This document shows, piece after piece, positions 10,341 to 19,775 of a stretch of 64,000 nt of DNA. The notes beneath the pieces are model-generated. The model did no database searches and was not told the DNA's origin. It saw only the letters and a program-made list of their open reading frames with translations. Position 1 is the stretch's first letter, and the number at the start of each line of letters is the position of its first letter. The stretch lies in NCBI RefSeq assembly GCF_038039215.1, contig NZ_JBBPCL010000003.1:1-64000 (forward strand), given 5' to 3'. Position numbers and translations under genes: made by a program. The stretch is from Pseudonocardia sp. T1-2H. Lineage in GTDB: Bacteria > Actinomycetota > Actinomycetes > Mycobacteriales > Pseudonocardiaceae.

Positions 10341-10836
10341 GGTTCTTCCTCCGATCACTGTCGGGAGAAGCCGCGGCGACGCGTCGTCGACCGGATCGCA
10401 CCCACGAGGGGTCTCCGGGGCTCGACCCCGCCGGTACGCGGTCCCACCAGGTACATGATGCCGATCCGACATGCCCCCCGCGACGTCCTGCTCTGATGGC
10501 GCGCCGCCCCGGCCTCGACGGTCTCGGCCGGACGATCGTCGTGCCCGGGCCGGGCACGGCGTCACCGCCCTCGGCCCGGGTGGCTCCCGGCTGCTCTTCC
10601 GCCACACGGTCGAGGTCCGAGGTGGGTGTGCGGTGCGCAGTCATGAGGCGGCGGCGCTGTCGCGAGCAGCGGCACGGCGGGGCATCGTTCACCCCTCGGG
10701 GTTCCGCCATCGAGGTGTGTCGGACGGGTGAGGTCTGCCGTGCCCGCGAGCGTCTGGCTATGGGCTCATCTGCCCATTGAGCAGGTCCCACGGCTGAAGT
10801 TCGCTTGCGAACCATCACCATGCGAAGGGGATTCAC
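10341..10836. other. Gene-free divergent region upstream of dmfA1
   Basis: About 500 bases between the monooxygenase and dmfA1 starts. No frame here shows a recognisable protein. It should hold both promoters and contains the palindrome at 10799-10812. Confidence 0.5.
10799..10812. promoter_or_regulatory. Palindrome close to the dmfA1 start
   Basis: GTTCGC-TT-GCGAAC, a perfect inverted repeat with a two-base centre, ends 24 bases before the dmfA1 ATG. Its position near the transcription start would suit a repressor operator. The regulator is not known. Confidence 0.4.
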
Positions 10837-11193
10837 ATGCGGGACAGGCAGCTGGAGGTCTACGCCCTCTTCGATCGGCGTGCCCGTGAGAGGACCTTGG
10901 CGCTGGTCACCGAGGATGTGATCGCCGAGCACGGGGCGAACCCGGCCGGTCCGCACAGCGATCCCCTCCAGCGCGTGCTCCGCTACATGCGCCGCGCCCC
11001 GGTTCCCGGCAAGTACGTGATCGTCGCGGTGCGGCCGTGGCGGGAGTACCGGATGGCCGCCCTCACCGGGGTGCACGGCGAGGCGCCGGAGGTCCTCGAC
11101 GACGGTCCCTTCGCCACCGAGGAGGAGGCGATGCACGCGGTCTTCCTGCGGCGCGTCGCCGACCTGCGCGCGACCGCGGAAGGAGCGGCGTGA
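10837..11193 (+). CDS. dmfA1: N,N-dimethylformamidase small (light) subunit
   Basis: A basic 118-residue protein encoded directly before, and overlapping by one base, the large dimethylformamidase subunit. Known DMFases are alpha2-beta2 or higher assemblies with a small subunit of about 130 residues, matching this size and order. The start ATG follows GAAGGGG at good spacing. The small subunit has no catalytic residues of its own in characterised enzymes. The assignment rests mainly on the partner gene, with size and order agreeing. Confidence 0.8.
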   Translation: MRDRQLEVYALFDRRARERTLALVTEDVIAEHGANPAGPHSDPLQRVLRYMRRAPVPGKYVIVAVRPWREYRMAALTGVHGEAPEVLDDGPFATEEEAMHAVFLRRVADLRATAEGAA

Positions 11194-13478
11194 TGGTGCA
11201 CGTTCCGCGGCCCACGGTGACCGGATACGCCGACCGCTTCTCGGCCGCCCCGGGTGAGCCGGTCGAGTTCAAGATCAGCTGTGACGAGCCCGGGCAGTTC
11301 CAGGCCGAGTTGGTCCGGCTCCACAACGGTGACACCAACCCGGCCGGCCCGGGCTTCCGCGAGACGGTGATCGAGAGCCCGGTGGCGGGCCGTTACACCG
11401 CGCGCCTGCAGGAGATCCGAACGGGCTCGGCCGTCGTCGTCGAGGACGGCGGCGCCCTGGCCCTGGGTGCCGCAGGATCGGTGCACGTGTTCGCCCAGCC
11501 GACGACGCCCGCGAAGGAGGAGCAGACCCTCGTCGCGCGGTGGGACGCGGCGACGGGGACCGGCTGGTGGCTCGGCCTGACCGATGGCGGCCGGGTGACC
11601 CTGCGACTCGGCGACGGGTCGTCGGTGCACGAGACCGTGTCGGATGCGCCGCTCGCGCCCTGGATCTGGTACTCGGTCACGACATCGTGGGACGGGGGCG
11701 ACACCCGCGTCGCGGCGGTACCGACGCTGACCTCGACGAACAGCCTCTGGAGCCCCGCGGTCGGGTTGGCGACGGCAACGAGTGGCGCGGGATCGGGCGC
11801 TCCCGCCCCGGGCCGGCCGGACGTCGCGACGGTGCTCGCGGCATGCGCCGATTCCGCCGGTGGCGGGCTGACAGGGCACTACAACGGCAAGCTGGACTCG
11901 CCATCGGTGTTCGACCGGATGCTCGACGAGCAGGACGTCGCCGCGATGGCGCGGGGCGAGCGCCCGTCGAGCGGGCTGCTCGCGCGCTGGGACTTCGGCG
12001 CCGAGATCGGCCCGCGAGGGGTCCCGTCCGACAGGTGCACCGACCTCGGGCCGCACGGCCTGCACGGCCGCTGCCACAACGCGCCCTACCGCGCCATGAC
12101 GGGATGGAACTGGACGGGCGAGGAGGAGAACTACCGGCACGCCCCCGAGCAGTACGGCGCCCTCCACTTCACCGACGACGCCCTCGAGGACGCAGGCTGG
12201 GAGACCGACGTCCGTCTCGTCGTCCCCGACGACCTGCCCAGCGCGGTCTACGCGCTGCGCGTCACGTTGGGGGACACCGTCGACCACATCCCGTTCTGGG
12301 TGCTACCGCCGCGGGGCACGGCGACGTCGAAGATCCTGCTGCTCTTCCCGACCACCAGCTACCTCGCCTACGCCAACGACCACATCGTCCCGGACGTCCC
12401 GGTCGCCCAGTCCATCCTCGGGCACACCTCGGTCATGGCCGCGGCCGACCTCAAGCTGCTGGAGCACCCCGAGTACGGCCTGTCGACCTACGACCACCAC
12501 AACGACGGCAGCGGGGTCGCCCACACGAGCCGGCTCCGCCCGATCATCACCATGCGGCCCGGCTTCCGGCACACGACCGGCTCGCTGTGGCAGTTCCCCG
12601 CCGACCTGCACCTCGTCGACTGGCTGACCGGCGTAGGCGCGAAGTTCGACGTGGCGACCGACGAAGATCTCGACCGGGAAGGCGCGGAGCTCCTCGGCCG
12701 CTACCAGGTCGTCCTGACCGGCACCCACCCCGAGTACTACTCGGCGCGGATGCTCGACGCCTGGGAGTCCTACCTGGGTTCCGGCGGGCGCGGGATGTAC
12801 ATGGGAGGCAACGGCTTCTACTGGGTCACGAGCTACCACCCGGACAAGCCCCACCTGGCCGAGGTGCGCAAGGGGGAGAACGGCTGCCGTGCGTGGCAGG
12901 CCCGCCCCGGCGAGCTGCACATGGCCTTCACCCCGGAGCGCGGCGGCATCTGGCGCAACCGGGGGCGTAGTCCGCAGAAGCTCTTCGGCGTCGGATTCAC
13001 CACCGAGGGGATGGACCGGTCGTCGGCCTACGACACCCTCGACGACTTCGATGACACCCGGGCCGCGTTCATCACCGTCGGCTGCGAGGGCGCGACAACC
13101 ATCGGCGGTCACGGGCTCGTCGGCGGCGGCGCGGCCGGCCATGAGTGCGACCGCTACGACCTGACGCTCGGCACCCCGGCGAACGCACTCCTGCTGGCCA
13201 CGAGCGCAGGGCGGCACTCCGACAACTACCCGCTGGTCGCCGAGGACATCTACTTCCCCTTCGACGGGATGGGCGGCACCGACAGCTTCCAGGTCCGTGC
13301 CGATGTCGTCTACCTGACCACGGCCAACGGTGGCGGCGTCTTCTCCACCGGGTCCATCGCCTGGGCGGGCAGCCTCGCCGAGAACGACTACGACAACGAC
13401 GTCTCCCGCATCACCCGCAACGTCCTCGAGCGCTTCACCGATCCGAAGCCGCTCGAGCCGCTGCCGATCGACTCCTAA
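11193..13478 (+). CDS. dmfA2: N,N-dimethylformamidase large (catalytic) subunit
   Basis: This 761-residue protein has the length and domain order of the DMFase large subunit: an N-terminal beta-sandwich/lectin-like half (about 1-370, with LLARWDFGAEIG) and a C-terminal glutamine-amidotransferase-like half (about 380-761, with LLFPTTSYLAYANDH, GTHPEYYS and YMGGNGFYWV). DMFase hydrolyses N,N-dimethylformamide to dimethylamine and formate. The Paracoccus enzyme uses a mononuclear iron held by two tyrosines and a carboxylate; candidate tyrosines are in the motifs above, but exact residues were not mapped. Start and stop of the two subunits overlap as TGATG, indicating coupled translation. No dimethylamine or formate dehydrogenase gene is visible nearby. 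Confidence 0.9.
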   Translation: MVHVPRPTVTGYADRFSAAPGEPVEFKISCDEPGQFQAELVRLHNGDTNPAGPGFRETVIESPVAGRYTARLQEIRTGSAVVVEDGGALALGAAGSVHVFAQPTTPAKEEQTLVARWDAATGTGWWLGLTDGGRVTLRLGDGSSVHETVSDAPLAPWIWYSVTTSWDGGDTRVAAVPTLTSTNSLWSPAVGLATATSGAGSGAPAPGRPDVATVLAACADSAGGGLTGHYNGKLDSPSVFDRMLDEQDVAAMARGERPSSGLLARWDFGAEIGPRGVPSDRCTDLGPHGLHGRCHNAPYRAMTGWNWTGEEENYRHAPEQYGALHFTDDALEDAGWETDVRLVVPDDLPSAVYALRVTLGDTVDHIPFWVLPPRGTATSKILLLFPTTSYLAYANDHIVPDVPVAQSILGHTSVMAAADLKLLEHPEYGLSTYDHHNDGSGVAHTSRLRPIITMRPGFRHTTGSLWQFPADLHLVDWLTGVGAKFDVATDEDLDREGAELLGRYQVVLTGTHPEYYSARMLDAWESYLGSGGRGMYMGGNGFYWVTSYHPDKPHLAEVRKGENGCRAWQARPGELHMAFTPERGGIWRNRGRSPQKLFGVGFTTEGMDRSSAYDTLDDFDDTRAAFITVGCEGATTIGGHGLVGGGAAGHECDRYDLTLGTPANALLLATSAGRHSDNYPLVAEDIYFPFDGMGGTDSFQVRADVVYLTTANGGGVFSTGSIAWAGSLAENDYDNDVSRITRNVLERFTDPKPLEPLPIDS

Positions 13479-13525
13479 GCACGACCGGCAGGCCTTCTCC
13501 TGTTCACCGCTCCCACGGAGGAACC

Positions 13526-14644
13526 ATGACGACCGGCTATCTCTGGCACACGCTCTACGGCTGGAACGACACCGGCAGTGGCTCACTCGCCCCCGCTGAC
13601 CCGGCCGCCGGACTGCAGCCCGTCTCGTACCACTTCGCCCACGCGGACAACAAGCGACGGATGCACGAGCTGGTACAGGTCATCGGGCTCGGGGACAAGG
13701 TGCGGAACATCCCGGCTCGACCCGCCACGCGGGACGAGATCCTGCGCGTGCACACCGCAGAGCACCACGACCGCATCGTCGAGGAGAGCGCGCTTCCCAA
13801 GGGCGGGGACGCCGGTGACGGCATCTCCCCGTTCGGCAAGGGCGGCTACGAGATCGCCGCGCTCGCGGCAGGCGGGGCCATCGCGATGGTCGACGCGGTC
13901 TGCAACGGCACCGTCGACAACGGTTTCGCCCTGGTCAACCCGTGTGGCCACCACGCCGTCCGGGAAACGGGGATGGGATTCTGCGTCTTCAACAACATCG
14001 CGGTCGCCGCGAAGCACGCCCGTGAGGTCCTCGGGGTGGAACGCATCGCGATCGTCGACTGGGACGTCCACCACGGCAACGGGACCCAGGCGATCTTCTG
14101 GGAGGATCCGAACGTCCTGACGATCTCGCTCCACCAGGACCGCTTCTTCCCCACCGACCAGGGCTTCACCACCGAGCGCGGCGGCGGCGCCGGGGTCAAC
14201 ACCAATCTCAACGTCCCCCTGCCCCCGGGGACCGGCGACGGCGGCTACCTCCTGGCGGTCGACTCCGTGGTCCTGCCGGCGCTGCGCGCCTACCAGCCCG
14301 ACCTCATCCTCGTCGCCTGTGGATTCGACCCCAGCATCCTCGACCCGCTGTCCCACACCATGGTCTCCGCCGAAGGGTTCGGCGCCATGACCCAGCGCCT
14401 GGTCGACATCGCTGCCGAGCTGTGCTCGGGCAAGCTCGTCATGGTCCAGGAAGGCGGCTACAGCATCCACTACGTGGCCGTCTGCGGCGCCACCTCGATC
14501 GCCGTCCTGGCCGGGGAGCAGCCGATGGCCGACCCGTTCCTCCCGCTCGTCGAGAACATGTACGGGCGCCGCGAGGTGGAGGATCACCAGGCCCGGATCT
14601 GCAAGATCGCCTCCGAGCTAGTCCCGGACATTCCGGGACGCTGA
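13526..14644 (+). CDS. Class II histone deacetylase / acetylpolyamine amidohydrolase family protein
   Basis: A 372-residue zinc hydrolase of the arginase/deacetylase fold. The active-site pattern is complete: NPCGHHAV (tandem His), IVDWDVHHGNGTQ (zinc Asp and His), GFDPSILDP (second zinc Asp) and QEGGYS (catalytic Tyr region). Bacterial members deacetylate acetylpolyamines or other N-acyl amines. It starts 47 bp after dmfA2 behind GGAGG and probably belongs to the same transcript, so it may act on amides or formyl/acetyl amines in the same pathway. The true substrate is unknown. Confidence 0.9.
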   Translation: MTTGYLWHTLYGWNDTGSGSLAPADPAAGLQPVSYHFAHADNKRRMHELVQVIGLGDKVRNIPARPATRDEILRVHTAEHHDRIVEESALPKGGDAGDGISPFGKGGYEIAALAAGGAIAMVDAVCNGTVDNGFALVNPCGHHAVRETGMGFCVFNNIAVAAKHAREVLGVERIAIVDWDVHHGNGTQAIFWEDPNVLTISLHQDRFFPTDQGFTTERGGGAGVNTNLNVPLPPGTGDGGYLLAVDSVVLPALRAYQPDLILVACGFDPSILDPLSHTMVSAEGFGAMTQRLVDIAAELCSGKLVMVQEGGYSIHYVAVCGATSIAVLAGEQPMADPFLPLVENMYGRREVEDHQARICKIASELVPDIPGR

Positions 14645-14672
14645 TTCCGCCACGGGAGCCCCGACGACGTGG

Positions 14673-15719
14673 TCAGGTCGTCGAGTCTGCCGCAGGCAGC
14701 AGCCGCAGGCCCTGCTCGACGGCGCACCGTGTCGCCGCCGCCCTGCTCTGCACCTCGAGCTTGGTCAGAACGTGCTCGACGTGGTGTGCCGTGGTGCGGG
14801 CGCTGATGCCGAGCCGCCGACCGATCGCGACGTTCGCGAGCCCCTCCGTGAGCAGGGTCAGGACCTGCATCTCCCGCAGCGTGAGCCCATGGGGAGCCGG
14901 CACCGGTCGTACGGACACGAGCGTGCCGCCCTCGACGGCCGCGAGCTGGGTCTGGAACCATCCGGCGGCCCGGCACAGGTGGAACCGTGCCTGCAACACG
15001 CCCGGGTGGCTCTCGCGCCAGGCCACGATGCCGGCCACGAGGTCGGGGTCCCCGTCGAGTTGAACGGGCGGCTTCCGATCGGGGACCGGAACCAGCGTGC
15101 CCTTGCCGCTGACGACGACGGCCGGGACGTCGGGCGCACGGTCGCCGAGCAGGAACGACAACCGCCTCGTCACGTCCGTCGCCGCCGCCAGGACCGGCGC
15201 CACGTGATGCAGTGCGGCGGTCGTGCCGGGGGCCGGCCGGCCCTGCTCGTAGGTGTTGAGGTGCAGATCGCCCGTGTAGCGGCCGTCGGTGCTCACCAGG
15301 CGAGCGGTCGCGCCTCCGGCGAAGCCGGCCGGCCCGAACACCTCGGTGACCGAAGGGCTGCGCTCGTAGTACTCCAGCTCCACGTCGCACCAGGACCGGG
15401 CCCGGCGCTGCGGCCGGCGCACGAGCAGGCGATACCCGACGTCGTCGACGAGGAATGCCGGAGACGTCAGGTAGTCCAGTACCTCGGGCCGGTACCCGAC
15501 GGAGCCCAGCACGACGTGGCTGCCACGGAACGGGTCGAAGGAGACCAGGGTCGCCGCCGCCACCGGCAAATGCCTGCAGAGCTCCTCAAGCACCGCGCCC
15601 GCCACGGCGCTCGGCGACGACTGCTGCGCGGCAGCAGCGATGCCCATCGCGAGAGCAAAGTCGACCGTCACCCCGTCGGCGCTCGGCACGCCGGGCGGGA
15701 CCACATCCGGTTTCTGCAC
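14673..15719 (-). CDS. LuxR-family transcriptional regulator with GAF-like sensor
   Basis: 348 residues from a GTG start. The N-terminal 200 residues look like a GAF-type sensor (VAAATLVSFDPFRGSH); the C-terminus is a LuxR helix-turn-helix (LTLREMQVLTLLTEG, then ISARTTAHHVEHVLTKL). It is convergent with the deacetylase gene and shares architecture with the LuxR gene at 5766, suggesting duplicated regulators of the amide-hydrolase genes. Confidence 0.8.
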   Translation of the reverse strand: MQKPDVVPPGVPSADGVTVDFALAMGIAAAAQQSSPSAVAGAVLEELCRHLPVAAATLVSFDPFRGSHVVLGSVGYRPEVLDYLTSPAFLVDDVGYRLLVRRPQRRARSWCDVELEYYERSPSVTEVFGPAGFAGGATARLVSTDGRYTGDLHLNTYEQGRPAPGTTAALHHVAPVLAAATDVTRRLSFLLGDRAPDVPAVVVSGKGTLVPVPDRKPPVQLDGDPDLVAGIVAWRESHPGVLQARFHLCRAAGWFQTQLAAVEGGTLVSVRPVPAPHGLTLREMQVLTLLTEGLANVAIGRRLGISARTTAHHVEHVLTKLEVQSRAAATRCAVEQGLRLLPAADSTT

Positions 15720-16234
15720 TCACATCACCTCGATGGCGATCGAGATCCGGGAGCTGCCCCGGTTCTCCGGGCGGTGGACTTCGGGTCGCCCCTGACGGCC
15801 CGCCGCGACACAGCGGTCAGAGCATCGTGAGGAAGGTCGTCGTCATGAACTCACTCCGGACCGGGTGAGCAACGGGCTCGATGCGGATCACGAGCGGCTT
15901 CCGGCCGCTTACCCGGTTCGCACGGGTGCCCTCGACGGCTGCGCCCCGGCCGTGACCGCCACGATCGGTGCGTACTCGAGACGTTCATGAGACTCCGGGG
16001 GTGCGGACGAGTGATTCCGACACCGTGGCCTTGTGTGTGGGCGCCGTCAAAGGGCGTTCTCGTTTGATGCGGATCTTGCGCCGCGGATTCTCGTTCGGCT
16101 GCCGGCACCGGTGATCGCGTTACGGTTCCGCCGGGGCCGCCGATAGCGCGAATCTCGTGGCGACACGGCGCTGCGGATGCCCGCACGAGCAGCGCACCAC
16201 CGCGGATCGGTTTCCTACCGGTGGGCGAGCGGGT
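15720..16234. other. Gene-free stretch
   Basis: About 515 bases between a LuxR gene and a sigma factor remnant. No credible coding frame, RNA or strong hairpin was seen. Confidence 0.4.
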
Positions 16235-16917
16235 TCAGCTGCGTCCCGCGGGGAGCAAGGCGGCGGCGAGCGCCTCCGCACGGAACTCGATCCACGGCGT
16301 GGTGCTGAGCAGCCGGGAGACGTGCATCTGGGAGAGCCCGACCCGCTCGGCGATCTGGGTCTGGGTGAGGTCCTCGAAGAACCGCAGCGTCAGAACGGTG
16401 CGTTCCCGAGCCGGGAGGGCCTCGATCATCGGACGAAGGACCTCGTGCCGTTCGACGTGCTCCAACCCGGTGTCGAGCCGGCCGTAGGTCTCGGCCAGCG
16501 GCTGCCCGTCCTCCCGTAGGGGCGGTCGAGCGGGACGCTGTGCTGGCTCTCCCGCGCGCCGAGTGCGTCGATGACCTCGCCGACGGGGACGCCGAGCTCG
16601 GTAGCGAGCTCGCTCGGCCTGGGCGCCCGCCCCAGCCGGTGCGACAGGGGCTCGGTGCAGCGGTTGATCCGGACGCTGAGTTCTTTGAGCCCGCGCGGTA
16701 CCCGGGTGAACCAGGTCCGGTCGCGGAAGTAGCGGCGGATCTGCCCGGTCACCGTCGGGATCAGGTACCCCAGGAACGTTCCGGGTCCGCGGGCGGCGTC
16801 GTACCGGTCGATCGCGTTGATCAGGCCGATCGTGCCGACCTGCTCGAGGTCCTCGGCGATGCCGTGGCGGTTGTAGCGACGGGCCAGATGCCGCACCACC
16901 GGCAGAAAGCCCATCAC
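16235..16917 (-). pseudogene. RNA polymerase sigma factor, SigB/SigF/SigG family (frameshifted)
   Basis: From GTG 16917 the frame shows sigma region 2 (AEDLEQVGTIGLINAIDRYD), region 3 (PRPSELATELGVPVGEVIDAL) and then breaks at the G run 16519-16522. Region 4 (ALPARERTVLTLRFFEDLTQ, then IAERVGLSQMHVSRLL) continues in another frame to 16235. Restoring one C on the coding strand joins the two. The family directs stress or sporulation genes and normally works with an anti-sigma factor, none of which is seen here. Coding similarity continues about 60 bases upstream of GTG 16917 without a good start, so the N-terminus may also be damaged. Confidence 0.8.
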
Positions 16918-17167
16918 CAGCTCGTCCCGCAGCCGGGCACGGTCCGGATGGTCCTCGGGAAGGGCACGACGGCACCACCCCGCATCAGTTCCAGTGTGGG
17001 GGCGACGAGCCGTCGCGGCTCATCGTCACCATCGCCCCCGCCATCTGAGGCCTACGGCCGAGCTGCTGAGCATCGACCACGTCGCGTCCAGTCCGGGAAA
17101 CCCTTGCCCAGATAGTCTCGAGGATGTCGGCGCGCTACGCGGCAGGTCCGCCTGATTTCCCGGCATC

Positions 17168-17932
17168 TCATGCCTCCTGTGGTTGGGTCGGTGCCGGCAC
17201 GACCGGCGGGGTGGGGGACCGGCGGACCCCGCAGACGAGCAGGGCGCCGATCAGCGCCACACCCGCGAAGACGAAGAAGATCCGGGTCAGGGGCAGCCCC
17301 GACGTGATCAGCAGACCGCCCAGGACCGGTCCGAGGATGCCGCCGAACCGGCCCACGCCGAGCGACCAGCCGATCCCGGCTGCCCTCGACTCACCCGGGT
17401 AGTAGCCGGTGATATAGGCGTTGAGCAGGGTCTGGGTGCCGATCGTGCCGTAACCGCCGATCGCGAAAAGCACATAGAGCGCCGCGAAGTCGAATGTGCC
17501 GGCCAGCAACGCGACCGAGGCGGCGGCCAGTGCGAAGGCCGTTGCGACGACCGGTTTCGGGCCGAACCGGTCGGCGGCCCGGCCACCGACGAGCAACCCG
17601 GCGATAGCTCCGACGTTGAAGACGAGCAGGAAGCTCAGCGCCGAGCCGAGCGGGTAGCCGGCCTGCCGCATCAACTGGGGCAGCCAGGTGTTCATCGCGT
17701 AGACCAGCAGCAGCGAACAGAATGCCGTCAACCAGAACAACACGGTCGGTCGTGCGTAGTCGCGGGTGAACAGCGTCCGGACGCCACCCCAGCCCGCGCT
17801 CCGGCGCGCTCGCGCAGGCGGCTCGGGCAGTGCCACGCCCAGCCGCTCGGCCAGGGCCCGTGCCTCGTCCAGACGGCCCCGGGAGACGAGATGCTCCAGG
17901 GACTCCGGCAGGTACCTGACCGCGGGGCCCAT
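17168..17932 (-). pseudogene. MFS aromatic-acid:H+ symporter (AAHS), C-terminal half only
   Basis: The frame starts in the middle of an MFS protein at the cytoplasmic loop (RYLPESLEHLVSRGR). It keeps about six membrane helices of the second half, including FWLTAFCSLLLVYAMNTWLP and NVGAIAGLLVGGRAADRFG, typical of aromatic acid:proton symporters (PcaK/BenK type). Full proteins have about 450 residues and twelve helices; here the first 190 or so are missing. The break coincides with the start of the VOC fragment on the other strand, so a deletion or rearrangement removed the region between two divergent genes. It is unlikely to be functional. Confidence 0.78.
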
Positions 17933-18195
17933 TCACCCCAATCCCGCTGACCAACCACGTGACACTTCAGTTCCTGACCGATCAAAACGTGCGTCCGCAG
18001 CACTGCGCGTTCTTGATGAGTGCCCCTGAGTTCGACTCCGCAATGGACCGCACAACAATTGCCAGGCTCACCTACTGGGCCGACCCGTTCCAGCAGTGCG
18101 AGAATGAGATTCACGAGGGTCCGGACGGACGGAAGGCCTACTTCCTGGACCCCTCCGGCCACCTCATCGAAATCCTCGCTCCGCCGTCAGGGTGA
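17926..18195 (+). pseudogene. Vicinal-oxygen-chelate (glyoxalase/dioxygenase-like) protein, 5'-truncated
   Basis: Reading from about 17926 gives GPFTPIPLTNHVTLQF, then HCAFLMSAPEFDSAM, LTYWADPFQ and YFLDPSGHLIEILAP. This is the C-terminal two thirds of a VOC-fold protein; the usual first 35-45 residues with the first metal histidine are missing. A GTG at 17959 could start a 78-residue remnant. The truncation point abuts the truncated MFS gene. Confidence 0.7.
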
Positions 18196-18460
18196 AGAAG
18201 GCACCGGGTGCGCAAGCGCCCACTGAACTGGGACTTCTACATGCCGAAGCATGTCCTGGGTCGCCCACCTCGAAAAAGCGACAAAGCGTGGTCTGACATC
18301 GGCTCCTTCGCGCCGACCAGAACTACGGGCGCCACGGACCCCATTTACTCAGGCGCGCAAACGAGACAGCTTGCGGCTCTGGGAGCCTGGCGTGTATGGA
18401 ATTGCGGACCGACCTCAGTGGGGCACAGCCGCAGGGAATAGACACGAAGGGGTGAGCACG

Positions 18461-18733
18461 ATGGACAGGCGGAAGACCAACGGAGGCAGACAGGGCGACA
18501 GCGTCGTTATGCTGTGCGAGCGATGCTTCATTCCAATTCAAGACAATGAACCAGTAGTGCGGGACGCCCTTCGCCAGGGCGTCGACTCGGATGGGGTCGC
18601 GTATTGGGTATACAGCTACCGCCACCTCGAACGCTGCACCACACTGCCGCGCGTCTCACAGGATCTGGACACTGGCGAATGGGACCCGCGGCGCGGAGTC
18701 GGCGCCCTCCGGAGACTTTACGACGCTATGTAA
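18461..18733 (+). CDS. Small hypothetical protein with CxxC motif
   Basis: A 90-residue protein behind AGGGGTGA. It has one CxxC (LCERCFIPI) and a later Cys, plus the stretch YWVYSYRHLERC, suggesting a small zinc-binding fold. Base composition is lower in GC than the flanks. GTG 18452 is an alternative start. Function unknown. Confidence 0.5.
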   Translation: MDRRKTNGGRQGDSVVMLCERCFIPIQDNEPVVRDALRQGVDSDGVAYWVYSYRHLERCTTLPRVSQDLDTGEWDPRRGVGALRRLYDAM

Positions 18734-18890
18734 CGCCAGATCGGATCGCGTGGCTCGAACGGGTCGGCACAATCAGGGACGGGCCTTCGGTCCAGGCTCA
18801 GTCTCGTTCACGCTGCTGTCGACGCGGTCGATGTATCAAGACAACCCGTCGGCTCCTCTTGTGCCTGGAGCCATCACGAGGGGATTGAAC

Positions 18891-19775
18891 ATGCCTGAGA
18901 TCGCTGACCTTCCTGAGCGCTTCCTGAAGCGCCATGAGGACTGGCATATGGCCAACCATGACATTCAGGCGCCGGGGTTCGGGGTGGGCTTGCTGGACTT
19001 CCACCGTGACCTGGTTGCGGACGTGCTGGCTTGGATGCGCGACACCGGCCACGACGTGAGCACCGTGCAGCCCTGGGCGGCCATCCCGAACGAACTGACG
19101 GCCGACCAAACCTTCTCCCCACGGAGGAAGGAGGCCGTGCGGCGGATCACGCAGCGCGCCTACACCTTTCGGGATCTTGACGATTTCGGCCTCTTCCTCA
19201 CCAGTGACACCCGTTCCGCGAACCTGCACTTATGGTTCCACGACGTCACAATGGCCGTGTACCAGGACCCCCTTGTTCGGCCGTTCGCCACCTCACCAAA
19301 GAGCACGTACTTCTACAATTTTCACGGACTAATACAGAATTGGCGCCTCGCCGTTGAGCGCTCGCTGGTGTCGCCACGGCCGGTGGATTGGGAACAGCTC
19401 CTGGCCGGGGAGCGACTCTACGACAACGATGTGATCACGGCGACAATCACACCGAACGCCATGACTCCGGGACCCAACGGCGAAACAGCTGTGGATTTCG
19501 TGCTGACCAGCACCCTCTGGTGGGGGAAGTGGCTCAACGTCCCGGATGGCGAGGGAACCGGCGCCAACTGGACGATCAGTACTGGTGCGCCGTGGTTCGG
19601 CGGTCGAAAGACTGTAGACAGCGTGGCTCTCTGGTCGCACCAGGTCCGCAACGGTCAGCTACTGACGTTCAGCAAGGCGAAAGGCCTCGGCGTGGCGTGG
19701 CCCGTCTACCAGCTCGGCGGACTGGAGAGCCTGCAACCGAACTCGCGGGTGACCTTGACATGGGTGGAGGACTGA
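18891..19775 (+). CDS. Tyrosinase-like (type 3 copper fold) protein, divergent
   Basis: 294 residues from ATG 18891, with GAGGGG seven bases upstream. Residues 113-151 resemble the CuB half of tyrosinases: HLWFH (H113, H117), then SPKSTYFYNFHGLIQNW with H145, as in the usual SPxDPxFxxHHxxxDxxW. The N-terminal part has H15, H19, H23 and LLDFHRDL (H38), which could be a degenerate CuA site. The C-terminal 120 residues look like a beta-sandwich. Tyrosinases oxidise phenols with two copper ions; whether copper is bound here is uncertain because the CuA spacing is not classical. There is no signal peptide and no caddie protein gene. The local GC is lower than average, suggesting transfer. Confidence 0.5.
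   Translation: MPEIADLPERFLKRHEDWHMANHDIQAPGFGVGLLDFHRDLVADVLAWMRDTGHDVSTVQPWAAIPNELTADQTFSPRRKEAVRRITQRAYTFRDLDDFGLFLTSDTRSANLHLWFHDVTMAVYQDPLVRPFATSPKSTYFYNFHGLIQNWRLAVERSLVSPRPVDWEQLLAGERLYDNDVITATITPNAMTPGPNGETAVDFVLTSTLWWGKWLNVPDGEGTGANWTISTGAPWFGGRKTVDSVALWSHQVRNGQLLTFSKAKGLGVAWPVYQLGGLESLQPNSRVTLTWVED

Noticed and set aside
18020..18045. tRNA-like GTTCGACTC sequence
   Set aside because: It is part of the VOC coding frame (PEFDS) and has no acceptor or anticodon stem around it.
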